Source of the DNA: Tipula vernalis
Lineage: Eukaryota > Arthropoda > Insecta > Diptera > Tipulidae
Length of the DNA: 64,000 nucleotides
NCBI GenBank assembly: GCA_958295665.1
Contig: OY282558.1
Location: forward strand, 33,253,045 to 33,317,044
Reading direction: 5' to 3'
Shown here: piece after piece, positions 41,453 through 54,778 of the stretch
Layout: each line of letters starts with the position of its first letter
Position numbering within the stretch: position 1 is the first letter of the stretch
Position numbers and translations under genes: made by a program
The notes under the pieces: model-generated
The model's database searches: none
What the model was told of the DNA's origin: nothing
What the model saw: only the letters and a program-made list of their open reading frames with translations

Positions 41453-43688
41453 CTATAGCTCAGCCGATTCAGAGCTGTGAAATTCCGAAATCTGCAATTG
41501 TGCTCCGATTGCGGTTCTTGATACCTTAAATGATAGGTAACGAGACCTGTAATTGCTGTACCATAAATTTCGAAGAAAGTTCGATTCGAAGAAAATCACC
41601 TTACTATAGCTCAGCCGATTCAGAGCTGTGAAATTCCGAAATCTGCAATTGTGCTCCGATTGCGGTTCTTGATACCTTAAATGATATGTCACGAGACCTG
41701 TAATTGCTATACCATACATTTCGTAGAAAGTTCGATTCGAAGAAAATCACCTTACTATAGCTCAGCCGATTCAGAGCTGTGAAAATCCGAAATCTGCAAT
41801 TGTGCTCCGATTGCGGTTCTTGATACCTTAAATGATAGGTAACGGGACCTGTAATTGCTGTACCATAAATTGTGAAGAAAGTTCGATTCGAAGAAAATCA
41901 CCTTACTATAGCTCAGCCGATTCAGAGCTGTGAAATTCCGAAATCTGCAATTGTGCTCCGATTGCGGTTCTTGATACCTTAAATGATATGTCACGAGACC
42001 TGTAATTGCTATACCATACATTTCGTAGAAAGTTCGATTCGAAGAAAATCACCTTACTATAGCTCAGCCGATTCAGAGCTGTAAAAATCCGAAATCTGCA
42101 ATTGTGCTCCGATTGCGGTTCTTGATACCTCAAATGATAGGTCTCGGGACTTGTAATTGTTATGCCAAACCGCATTAAAATTGGTTGATTATTTCCATAC
42201 ATTTCACAGAAAAATCGATTCGAAGAAAATCACCTTACTATAGCTCAGCCGATTCAGAGCTGTGAAAATCCGAAATCTGCAATTGTGCTCAGATTGCCGT
42301 TCTTGATACCTTAAATGATAGGTAACGGGACCTGTAATTGCTGTACCATAAATTTCGAAGAAAGTTCGATTCGAAGAAAATCACCTTACTATAGCTCAGC
42401 CGATTCAGAGCTGTGAAATTCCGAAATCTGCAATTGTGCTCCGATTGCGGTTCTTGATACCTTAAATGATATGTCACGAGACCTGTAATTGCTATACCAT
42501 ACATTTCGTAGAAAGTTCGATTCGAAGAAAATCACCTTACTATAGCTCAGCCGATTCAGAGCTGTAAAAATCCGAAATCTGCAATTGTGCTCCGATTGCG
42601 GTTCTTGATACCTCAAATGATAGGTCTCGGGACTTGTAATTGTTATGCTAAATCGCATTAAAATTGGTTGATTATTACCATACATTTCACAGAAAAATTG
42701 ATTCGAAGAAAATCACCTTACAATAGCTCAGCCGATTCAGAGCTGTGAAATTCCGAAATCTGCAATTGTGATCCGATTGCGGTTCTTGATACCTTAAATG
42801 ATAGGTCACGAGACCTGTAATTGCTATACCATACATTTAGTAGAAAGTTCGATTCGAAGAAAATCACCTTACTATAGCTCAGCCGATTCAGAGCTGTGAA
42901 AATCCGAAATCTGCAATTGTGCTCCGATTGCGGTTCTTGATACCTTAAATGATATGTCACGAGACCTGTAATTGATATACCATACATTTAGTAGAAAGTT
43001 CGATTCGAAGAAAATCACCTTACTATAGCTCAGCCGATTCAGAGCTGTAAAAATCCGAAATCTGCAATTGTGCTCCGATTGCGGTTCTTGATACCTCAAA
43101 TGATAGGTCTCGGGACTTGTAATTGTTATGCCAAACCGCATTAAAATTGGTTGATTATTTCCATACATTTCACAGAAAAATCGATTCGAAGAAAATCACC
43201 TTACTATATAGCTCAGCCGATTCAGAGCTGTAAAAATCTGAAATCTGCAATTGTGCTCCGATTGCGGTTCTTGATACCTTAAATGATAGGTCACAAGACC
43301 TGTAATTGCTATACCATACATTTAGTAGAAAGTTCGATTCGAAGAAAATCACCTTACTATAGCTCAGCCGATTCAGAGCTGTGAAAATCCGAAATCTGCA
43401 ATTGTGCTCCGATTGCGGTTCTTGATACCTTAAATGATAGGTAACGGGACCTGTAATTGCTGTACCATAAATTTCGAAGAAAGTTCGATTCGTAGAAAAT
43501 CACCTTACTATAGCTCAGCCGATTCAGAGCTGTAAAAATCCGAAATCTGCAATTGTGCTCCGATTGCGGTTCTTGATACCTCAAATGATAGGTCTCGGGA
43601 CTTGTAATTGTTATGCCAAACCGCATTAAAATTGGTTGATTATTTCCATACATTTCACAGAAAAATCGATTTGAAGAAAATCACCTTA

Positions 43689-46600
43689 CTATAGCTCAGC
43701 CGATTCAGAGCTGTGAAATTCCGAAATCTGCAATTGTGATCCGATTGCGGTTCTTGATACCTTAAATGATAGGTCACGAGACCTGTAATTGCTATACCAT
43801 ACATTTCGTAGAAAGTTCGATTCGAAGAAAATCACCTTACTATAGCTCAGCAGATTCAGAGCTGTGAAATTCCGAAATCTGCAATTGTGCTCCGATTGCG
43901 GTTCTTGATACCTTAAATGATAGGTCACGAGACCTGTAATTGATATACCATACATTTAGTAGAAAGTTCGATTCGAAGAAAATCACCTTACTATAGCTCA
44001 GCCGATTCAGAGCTGTAAAAATCTGAAATCTGCAATTGTGCTCCGATTGCGGTTCTTGATACCTTAAATGATATGTCACGAGACCTGTAATTAATATACC
44101 ATACATTTAGTAGAAAGTTCGATTCGAAGAAAATCACCTTACTATAGCTCAGCCGATTCAGAGCTGTAAAAATCCGAAATCTGCAATTGTGCTCCGATTG
44201 CGGTTCTTGATACCTCAAATGATAGGTCTCGGGACTTGTAATTGTTATGCCAAACCGCATTAAAATTGGTTGATTATTTCCATACATTTCACAGAAAAAT
44301 CGATTCGAAGAAAATCACCTTACTATAGCTCAGCCGATTCAGAGCTGTGAAATTCCGAAATCTGCAATTGTGATCCGATTGCGGTTCTTGATACCTTAAA
44401 TGATAGGTCACGAGACCTGTAATTGCTATACCATACATTTCGTAGAAAGTTCGATTCGAAGAAAATCACCTTACTATAGCTCAGCAGATTCAGAGCTGTG
44501 AAATTCCGAAATCTGCAATTGTGCTCCGATTGCGGTTCTTGATACCTTAAATGATAGGTCACGAGACCTGTAATTGATATACCATACATTTAGTAGAAAG
44601 TTCGATTCGAAGAAAATCACCTTACTATAGCTCAGCCGATTCAGAGCTGTAAAAATCTGAAATCTGCAATTGTGCTCCGATTGCGGTTCTTGATACCTTA
44701 AATGATATGTCACGAGACCTGTAATTAATATACCATACATTTAGTAGAAAGTTCGATTCGAAGAAAATCACCTTACTATAGCTCAGCCGATTCAGAGCTG
44801 TAAAAATCCGAAATCTGCAATTGTGCTCCGATTGCGGTTCTTGATACCTCAAATGATAGGTCTCGGGACTTGTAATTGTTATGCCAAACCGCATTAAAAT
44901 TAGTTGATTATTTCCATACATTTCACAGAAAAATCGATTCGAAGAAAATCACCTTACTATAGCTCAGCCGATTCAGAGCTGTAAAAATCTGAAATCTGCA
45001 ATTGTGCTCCGATTGCGGTTCTTGATACCTTAAATGATATGTCACGAGACCTGTAATTAATATACCATACATTTAGTAGAAAGTTCGATTCGAAGAAAAT
45101 CACCTTACTATAGCTCAGCCGATTCAGAGCTGTAAAAATCCGAAATCTGCAATTGTGCTCCGATTGCGGTTCTTGATACCTCAAATGATAGGTCTCGGGA
45201 CTTGTAATTGTTATGCCAAACCGCATTAAAATTAGTTGATTATTTCCATACATTTCACAGAAAAATCGATTCGAAGAAAATCACCTTACTATAGCTCAGC
45301 CGATTCAGAGCTGTAAAAATCTGAAATCTGCAATTGTGCTCCGATTGCGGTTCTTGATACCTTAAATGATATGTCACGAGACCTGTAATTGATATACCAT
45401 ACATTTAGTAGAAAGTTCGATTCGAAGAAAATCACCTTACTATAGCTCAGCCGATTCAGAGCTGTAAAAATCCGAAATCTGCAATTGTGCTCCGATTGCG
45501 GTTCTTGATACCTCAAATGATAGGTCTCGGGACTTGTAATTGTTATGCCAAACCGCATTAAAATTAGTTGATTATTTCCATACATTTCACAGAAAAATCG
45601 ATTCGAAGAAAATCACCTTACTATAGCTCAGCCGATTCAGAGCTGTAAAAATTTGAAATCTGCAATTGTGCTCCGATTGCGGTTCTTGATACCTTAAATG
45701 ATATGTCACGAGACCTGTAATTAATATACCATACATTTAGTAGAAAGTTCGATTCGAAGAAAATCACCTTACTATAGCTCAGCCGATTCAGAGCTGTAAA
45801 AATCCGAAATCTGCAATTGTGCTCCGATTGCGGTTCTTGATACCTCAAATGATAGGTCTCGGGACTTGTAATTGTTATGCCAAACCGCATTAAAATTAGT
45901 TGATTATTTCCATACATTTCACAGAAAAATCGATTCGAAGAAAATCACCTTACTATAGCTCAGCCGATTCAGAGCTGTAAAAATCTGAAATCTGCAATTG
46001 TGCTCCGATTGCGGTTCTTGATACCTTAAATGATATGTCACGAGACCTGTAATTAATATACCATACATTTAGTAGAAAGTTCGATTCGAAGAAAATCACC
46101 TTACTATAGCTCAGCCGATTCAGAGCTGTAAAAATCCGAAATCTGCAATTGTGCTCCGATTGCGGTTCTTGATACCTCAAATGATAGGTCTCGGGACTTG
46201 TAATTGTTATGCCAAACCGCATTAAAATTGGTTGATTATTTCCATACATTTCACAGAAAAATCGATTCGAAGAAAATCACCTTACTATAGCTCAGCCGAT
46301 TCAGAGCTGTGAAATTCCGAAATCTGCAATTGTGATCCGATTGCGGTTCTTGATACCTTAAATGATAGGTCACGAGACCTGTAATTGCTATACCATACAT
46401 TTCGTAGAAAGTTCGATTCGAAGAAAATCACCTTACTATAGCTCAGCAGATTCAGAGCTGTGAAATTCCGAAATCTGCAATTGTGCTCCGATTGCGGTTC
46501 TTGATACCTTAAATGATAGGTCACGAGACCTGTAATTGATATACCATACATTTAGTAGAAAGTTCGATTCGAAGAAAATCACCTTACTATAGCTCAGCCG

Positions 46601-46883
46601 ATTCAGAGCTGTAAAAATCTGAAATCTGCAATTGTGCTCCGATTGCGGTTCTTGATACCTTAAATGATATGTCACGAGACCTGTAATTAATATACCATAC
46701 ATTTAGTAGAAAGTTCGATTCGAAGAAAATCACCTTACTATAGCTCAGCCGATTCAGAGCTGTAAAAATCCGAAATCTGCAATTGTGCTCCGATTGCGGT
46801 TCTTGATACCTCAAATGATAGGTCTCGGGACTTGTAATTGTTATGCCAAACCGCATTAAAATTGGTTGATTATTTCCATACAT
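43689..46883. repeat. 634-bp AAAB units and a run of five 332-bp dimers
   Basis: AAAB units of 634 bp (3 x 151 + 181) start at about 43689, 44323 and 46285, each marked by 'cagcagattc' (43851, 44485, 46447). Between them, five near-identical AB dimers start at about 44625, 44957, 45289, 45621 and 45953. Four carry 'aaaattagttg' instead of 'aaaattggttg', and most have 'gtaattaatatacc'. Only single-base differences were seen between these dimers. Confidence 0.88.
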
Positions 46884-46899
46884 TTCACAGAAAAATCGA

Positions 46900-49800
46900 T
46901 TCGAAGAAAATCACCTTACTATAGCTCAGCCGATTCAGAGCTGTGAAATTCCGAAATCTGCAATTGTGCTCCGATTGCGGTTCTTGATACCTTAAATGAT
47001 AGGTCACAAGACCTGTAATTGCTATACCATACATTTAGTAGAAAGTTCGATTCGAAGAAAATCACCTTACTATAGCTCAGCCGATTCAGAGCTGTGAAAA
47101 TCCGAAATCTGCAATTGTGCTCCGATTGCGGTTCTTGATACCTTAAATGATAGGTAACGGGACCTGTAATTGCTGTACCATAAATTTCGAAGAAAGTTCG
47201 ATTCGAAGAAAATCACCTTACTATAGCTCAGCCGATTCAGATCTGTAAAAATCCGAAATCTGCAATTGTGCTCCGATTGCGGTTCTTGATACCTCAAATG
47301 ATAGGTCTCGGGACTTGTAATTGTTATGCCAAACCGCATTAAAATTGGTTGATTATTTCCATACATTTCACAGAAAAATCGATTCGAAGAAAATCACCTT
47401 ACTATAGCTCAGCCGATTCAGAGCTGTAAAAATCTGAAATCTGCAATTGTGCTCCGATTGCGGTTCTTGATACCTTAAATGATAGGTAACGGGACCTGTA
47501 ATTGCTGTACCATAAATTTCGAAGAAAGTTCGATTCGAAGAAAATCACCTTACTATAGCTCAGCCGATTCAGAGCTGTAAAAATCCGAAATCTGCAATTG
47601 TGCTCCGATTGCGGTTCTTGATACCTCAAATGATAGGTCTCGGGACTTGTAATTGTTATGCCAAACCGCATTAAAATTGGTTGATTATTTCCATACATTT
47701 CACAGAAAAATCGATTTGAAGAAAATCACCTTACTATAGCTCAGCCGATTCAGAGCTGTGAAATTCCGAAATCTGCAATTGTGATCCGATTGCGGTTCTT
47801 GATACCTTAAATGATAGGTCACGAGACCTGTAATTGCTATACCATACATTTCGTAGAAAGTTCGATTCGAAGAAAATCACCTTACTATAGCTCAGCAGAT
47901 TCAGAGCTGTGAAATTCCGAAATCTGCAATTGTGCTCCGATTGCGGTTCTTGATACCTTAAATGATATGTCACGAGACCTGTAATTGATATACCATACAT
48001 TTAGTAGAAAGTTCGATTCGAAGAAAATCACCTTTATAGCTCAGCCGATTCAGAGCTGTAAAAATCCGAAATCTGCAATTGTGCTCCGATTGCGGTTCTT
48101 GATACCTCAAATGATAGGTCTCGGGACTTGTAATTGTTATGCCAAACCGCATTAAAATTGGTTGATTATTTCCATACATTTCACAGAAAAATCGATTCGA
48201 AGAAAATCACCTTACTATAGCTCAGCCGATTCAGAGCTGTGAAATTCCGAAATCTGCAATTGTGCTCCGATTGCGGTTCTTGATACCTTAAATGATAGGT
48301 CACGAGACCTGTAATTGCTATACCATACATTTAGTAGAAAGTTCGATTCGAAGAAAATCACCTTACTATAGCTCAGCCGATTCAGAGCTGTAAAAATCCG
48401 AAATCTGCAATTGTGCTCCGATTGCGGTTCTTGATACCTCAAATGATAGGTCTCGGGACTTGTAATTGTTATGCCAAACCGCATTAAAATTGGTTGATTA
48501 TTTCCATACATTTCACAGAAAAATCGATTCGAAGAAAATCACCTTACTATAGCTCAGCCGATTCAGAGCTGTGAAATTCCGAAATCTGCAATTGTGCTCC
48601 GATTGCGGTTCTTGATACCTTAAATGATAGGTAACGGGACCTGTAATTGCTGTACCATAAATTTCGAAGAAAGTTCGATTCGAAGAAAATCACCTTACTA
48701 TAGCTCAGCCGATTCAGAGCTGTAAAAATCCGAAATCTGCAATTGTGCTCCGATTGCGGTTCTTGATACCTCAAATGATAGGTCTCGGGACTTGTAATTG
48801 TTATGCCAAACCGCATTAAAATTGGTTGATTATTTCCATACATTTCACAGAAAAATCGATTCGAAGAAAATCACCTTACTATAGCTCAGCCGATTCAGAG
48901 CTGTAAAAATCTGAAATCTGCAATTGTGCTCCGATTGCGGTTCTTGATACCTTAAATGATAGGTCACGGGACCTGTAATTGCTGTACCATAAATTTCGAA
49001 GAAAGTTCGATTCGAAGAAAATCACCTTACTATAGCTCAGCCGATTCAGAGCTGTAAAAATCCGAAATCTGCAATTGTGCTCCGATTGCGGTTCTTGATA
49101 CCTCAAATGATAGGTCTCGGGACTTGTAATTGTTATGCCAAACCGCATTAAAATTGGTTGATTATTTCCATACATTTCACAGAAAAATCGATTCGAAGAA
49201 AATCAAGCTCAGCCGATTCAGAGCTGTGAAATTCCGAAATCTGCAATTGTGCTCCGATTGCGGTTCTTGATACCTTAAATGATAGGTCACAAGACCTGTA
49301 ATTGCTATACCATACATTTAGTAGAAAGTTCGATTCGAAGAAAATCACCTTACTATAGCTCAGCCGATTCAGAGCTGTAAAAATCCGAAATCTGCAATTG
49401 TGCTCCGATTGCGGTTCTTGATACCTCAAATGATAGGTCTCGGGACTTGTAATTGTTATGCCAAACCGCATTAAAATTGGTTGATTATTTCCATACATTT
49501 CACAGAAAAATCGATTCGAAGAAAATCACCTTACTATAGCTCAGCCGATTCAGAGCTGTGAAATTCCGAAATCTGCAATTGTGCTCCGATTGCGGTTCTT
49601 GATACCTTAAATGATAGGTCACAAGACCTGTAATTGCTATACCATACATTTAGTAGAAAGTTCGATTCGAAGAAAATCACCTTACTGTAGCTCAGCCGAT
49701 TCAGAGCTGTGAAAATCCGAAATCTGCAATTGTGCTCCGATTGCGGTTCTTGATACCTTAAATGATAGGTAACGGGACCTGTAATTGCTGTACCATAAAT

Positions 49801-51150
49801 TTCGAAGAAAGTTCGATTCGAAGAAAATCACCTTACTATAGCTCAGCCGATTCAGAGCTGTAAAAATCCGAAATCTGCAATTGTGCTCCGATTGCGGTTC
49901 TTGATACCTCAAATGATAGGTCTCGGGACTTGTAATTGTTATGCCAAACCGCATTAAAATTGGTTGATTATTTCCATACATTTCACAGAAAAATCGATTC
50001 GAAGAAAATCACCTTACTATAGCTCAGCCGATTCAGAGCTGTAAAAATCTGAAATCTGCAATTGTGCTCCGATTGCGGTTCTTGATACCTTAAATGATAG
50101 GTAACGGGACCTGTAATTGCTGTACCATAAATTTCGAAGAAAGTTCGATTCGAAGAAAATCACCTTACTATAGCTCAGCCGATTCAGAGCTGTAAAAATC
50201 CGAAATCTGCAATTGTGCTCCGATTGCGGTTCTTGATACCTCAAATGATAGGTCTCGGGACTTGTAATTGTTATGCCAAACCGCATTAAAATTGGTTGAT
50301 TATTTCCATACATTTCACAGAAAAATCGATTTGAAGAAAATCACCTTACTATAGCTCAGCCGATTCAGAGCTGTGAAATTCCGAAATCTGCAATTGTGAT
50401 CCGATTGCGGTTCTTGATACCTTAAATGATAGGTCACGAGACCTGTAATTGCTATACCATACATTTCGTAGAAAGTTCGATTCGAAGAAAATCACCTTAC
50501 CTCAGCAGATTCAGAGCTGTGAAATTCCGAAATCTGCAATTGTGCTCCGATTGCGGTTCTTGATACCTTAAATGATATGTCACGAGACCTGTAATTGATA
50601 TACCATACATTTAGTAGAAAGTTCGATTCGAAGAAAATCACCTTTATAGCTCAGCCGATTCAGAGCTGTAAAAATCCGAAATCTGCAATTGTGCTCCGAT
50701 TGCGGTTCTTGATACCTCAAATGATAGGTCTCGGGACTTGTAATTGTTATGCCAAACCGCATTAAAATTGGTTGATTATTTCCATACATTTCACAGCAAA
50801 ATCGATTCGAAGAAAATCACCTTACTATAGCTCAGCCGATTCAGAGCTGTGAAATTCCGAAATCTGCAATTGTGCTCCGATTGCGGTTCTTGATACCTTA
50901 AATGATAGGTCACGAGACCTGTAATTGCTATACCATACATTTAGTAGAAAGTTCGATTCGAATAAAATCACCTTACTATAAGCTCAGCCGATTCAGAGCT
51001 GTAAAAATCCGAAATCTGCAATTGTGCTCCGATTGCGGTTCTTGATACCTCAAATGATAGGTCTCGGGACTTGTAATTGTTATGCCAAACCGCATTAAAA
51101 TTGGTTGATTATTTCCATACATTTCACAGAAAAATCGATTCGAAGAAAAT
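46900..51150. repeat. Duplication with a 2615-bp period and several small deletions
   Basis: About 46900-48540 matches about 49520-51150. 'tcgatttgaag' lies at 47711 and 50326 (2615 bp). The shared 3-bp deletion 'caccttta' lies near 48030 and 50640, now 2610 bp apart because the second copy lost 5 bp near 50500 ('cttacctcagcag'). Other length changes nearby are a 9-bp loss near 49205 ('aaaatcaagctcag'), a 1-bp gain near 50980 ('ctataagctc'), and earlier a 2-bp gain near 43206 ('ctatatagctc'). Confidence 0.82.
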
Positions 51151-54100
51151 CACCTTACTATAGCTCAGCCGATTCAGAGCTGTGAAAATCCGAAATCTGC
51201 AATTGTGCTCCGATTGCGGTTCTTGATACCTTAAATGATAGGTAACGGGACCTGTAATTGCTGTACCATAAATTTCGAAGAAAGTTCGATTCGAAGAAAA
51301 TCACCTTACTATAGCTCAGCCGATTCAGAGCTGTAAAAATCCGAAATCTGCAATTGTGCTCCGATTGCGGTTCTTGATACCTCAAATGATAGGTCTCGGG
51401 ACTTGTAATTGTTATGCCAAACCGCATTAAAATTGGTTGATTATTTCCATACATTTCACAGCAAAATCGATTCGAAGAAAATCACCTTACTATAGCTCAG
51501 CCGATTCAGAGCTGTGAAATTCCGAAATCTGCAATTGTGCTCCGATTGCGGTTCTTGATACCTTAAATGATAGGTCACGAGACCTGTAATTGCTATACCA
51601 TACATTTCGTAGAAAGTTCGATTCGAAGAAAATCACCTTACTATAGCTCAGCCGATTCAGAGCTGTAAAAATCCGAAATCTGCAATTGTGCTCCGATTGC
51701 GGTTCTTGATACCTCAAATGATAGGTCTCGGGACTTGTAATTGTTATGCCAAACCGCATTAAAATTGGTTGATTATTTCCATACATTTCACAGAAAAATC
51801 GATTCGAAGAAAATCACCTTACTATAGCTCAGCCGATTCAGAGCTGTGAAAATCCGAAATCTGCAATTGTGCTCCGATTGCCGTTCTTGATACCTTAAAT
51901 GATAGGTAACGGGACCTGTAATTGCTGTACCATAAATTTCGAAGAAAGTTCGATTCGAAGAAAATCACCTTACTATAGCTCAGCCGATTCAGAGCTGTAA
52001 AAATCCGAAATCTGCAATTGTGCTCCGATTGCGGTTCTTGATACCTCAAATGATAGGTCTCGGGACTTGTAATTGTTATGCCAAACCGCATTAAAATTGG
52101 TTGATTATTTCCATACATTTCACAGCAAAATCGATTCGAAGAAAATCACCTTACTATAGCTCAGCCGATTCAGAGCTATGAAATTCCGAAATCTGCAATT
52201 GTGATCCGATTGCGGTTCTTGATACCTTAAATGATAGGTCACGAGACCTGTAATTGCTATACCATACATTTCGTAGAAAGTTCGATTCGAAGAAAATCAC
52301 CTTACTATAGCTCAGCCGATTCAGAGCTGTAAAAATCCGAAATCTGCAATTGTGCTCCGATTGCGGTTCTTGATACCTCAAATGATATGTCTCGGGACTT
52401 GTAATTGTTATGCCAAACCGCATTAAAATTGGTTGATTATTTCCATACATTTCACAGAAAAATCGATTCGAAGAAAATCACCTTACTATAGCTCAGCCGA
52501 TTCAGAGCTGTGAAATTCCGAAATCTGCAATTGTGATCCGATTGCGGTTCTTGATACCTTAAATGATAGGTCACGAGACCTGTAATTGCTATACCATACA
52601 TTTCGTAGAAAGTTCGATTCGAAGAAAATCACCTTACTATAGCTCAGCAGATTCAGAGCTGTGAAATTCCGAAATCTGCAATTGTGCTCCGATTGCGGTT
52701 CTTGATACCTTAAATGATATGTCACGAGACCTGTAATTGATATACCATAAATTTCGTAGAAAGTTCGATTCGAAGAAAATCACCTTACTATAGCTCAGCC
52801 GATTCAGAGCTGTGAAATTCCGAAATCTGCAATTGTGATCCGATTGCGGTTCTTGATACCTTAAATGATAGGTCACGAGACCTGTAATTGCTATACCATA
52901 CATTTCGTAGAAAGTTCGATTCGAAGAAAATCACCTTACTATAGCTCAGCAGATTCAGAGCTGTGAAATTCCGAAATCTGCAATTGTGCTCCGATTGCGG
53001 TTCTTGATACCTTAAATGATATGTCACGAGACCTGTAATTGATATACCATACATTTAGTAGAAAGTTCGATTCGAAGAAAATCACCTTACTATAGCTCAG
53101 CCGATTCAGAGCTGTAAAAATCAGAAATCTGCAATTGTGCTCCGATTGCGGTTCTTGATACCTCAAATGATAGGTCTCGGGACTTGTAATTGTTATGCCA
53201 AACCGCATTAAAATTGGTTGATTATTTTCATACATTTCACAGCAAAATCGATTCGAAGAAAATCACCTTACTATAGCTCAGCCGATTCAGAGCTGTGAAA
53301 TTCCGAAATCTGCAATTGTGCTCCGATTGCGGTTCTTGATACCTTAAATGATAGGTCACGAGACCTGTAATTGCTATACCATACATTTCGTAGAAAGTTC
53401 GATTCGAAGAAAATCACCTTACTATAGCTCAGCCGATTCAGAGCTGTAAAAATCCGAAATCTGCAATTGTGCTCCGATTGCGGTTCTTGATACTTCAAAT
53501 GATAGGTCTCGGGACTTGTAATTGTTATGCCAAACCGAATTAAAATTGGTTGATTATTTCCATACATTTCACAGAAAAATCGATTCGAAGAAAATCACCT
53601 TACTATAGCTCAGCCGATTCAGAGCTGTGAAAATCCGAAATCTGCAATTGTGCTCCGATTGCGGTTCTTGATACCTTAAATGATAGGTAACGGGACCTGT
53701 AATTGCTGTACCATAAATTTCGAAGAAAGTTCGATTCGAAGAAAATCACCTTACTATAGCTCAGCCGATTCAGAGCTGTAAAAATCCGAAATCTGCAATT
53801 GTGCTCCGATTGCGGTTCTTGATACCTCAAATGATAGGTCTCGGGACTTGTAATTGTTATGCCAAACCGCATTAAAATTGGTTGATTATTTCCATACATT
53901 TCACAGAAAATCGATTCGAAGAAAATCACCTTACTATAGCTCAGCCGATTCAGAGCTGTGAAATTCCTAAATCTGCAATTGTGCTCCGATTGCGGTTCTT
54001 GATACCTCAAATGATAGGTCTCGGGACTTGTAATTGTTATGCCAAACCGCATTAAAATTGGTTGATTATTTCCATACATTTCACAGAAAAATCGATTCGA

Positions 54101-54778
54101 AGAAAATCACCTTACTATAGCTCAGCCGATTCAGAGCTGTGAAATTCCGAAATCTGCAATTGTGCTCCGATTGCGGTTCTTGATACCTTAAATGATAGGT
54201 CACGAGACCTGTAATTGCTATACCATACATTTCGTAGAAAGTTCGATTCGAAGAAAATCACCTTACTATAGCTCAGCCGATTCAGAGCTGTAAAAATCCG
54301 AAATCTGCAATTGTGCTCCGATTGCGGTTCTTGATACCTCAAATGATAGGTCTCGGGACTTGTAATTGTTATGCCAAACCGCATTAAAATTGGTTGATTT
54401 TTTCCATACATTTCACAGAAAAATCGATTCGAAGAAAATCACCTTACTATAGCTCAGCCGATTCAGAGCTATGAAATTCCGAAATCTGCAATTGTGCTCC
54501 GATTGCGGTTCTTGATACCTTAAATGATAGGTCACGAGACCTGTAATTGCTATACCATACATTTCGTAGAAAGTTCGATTCGAAGAAAATCACCTTACTA
54601 TAGCTCAGCCGATTCAGAGCTGTAAAAATCCGAAATCTGCAATTGTGCTCCGATTGCGGTTCTTGATACCTCAAATGATAGGTCTCGGGACTTGTAATTG
54701 TTATGCCAAACCGCATTAAAATTGGTTGATTATTTCCATACATTTCACAGAAAAATCGATTCGAAGAAAATCACCTTA

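Noticed and set aside
53603..54079. Longest open frame in the array (158 codons, - strand)
   Set aside because: A one-base loss near 53908 (aaaa for aaaaa) joins two satellite frames. There is no new sequence.
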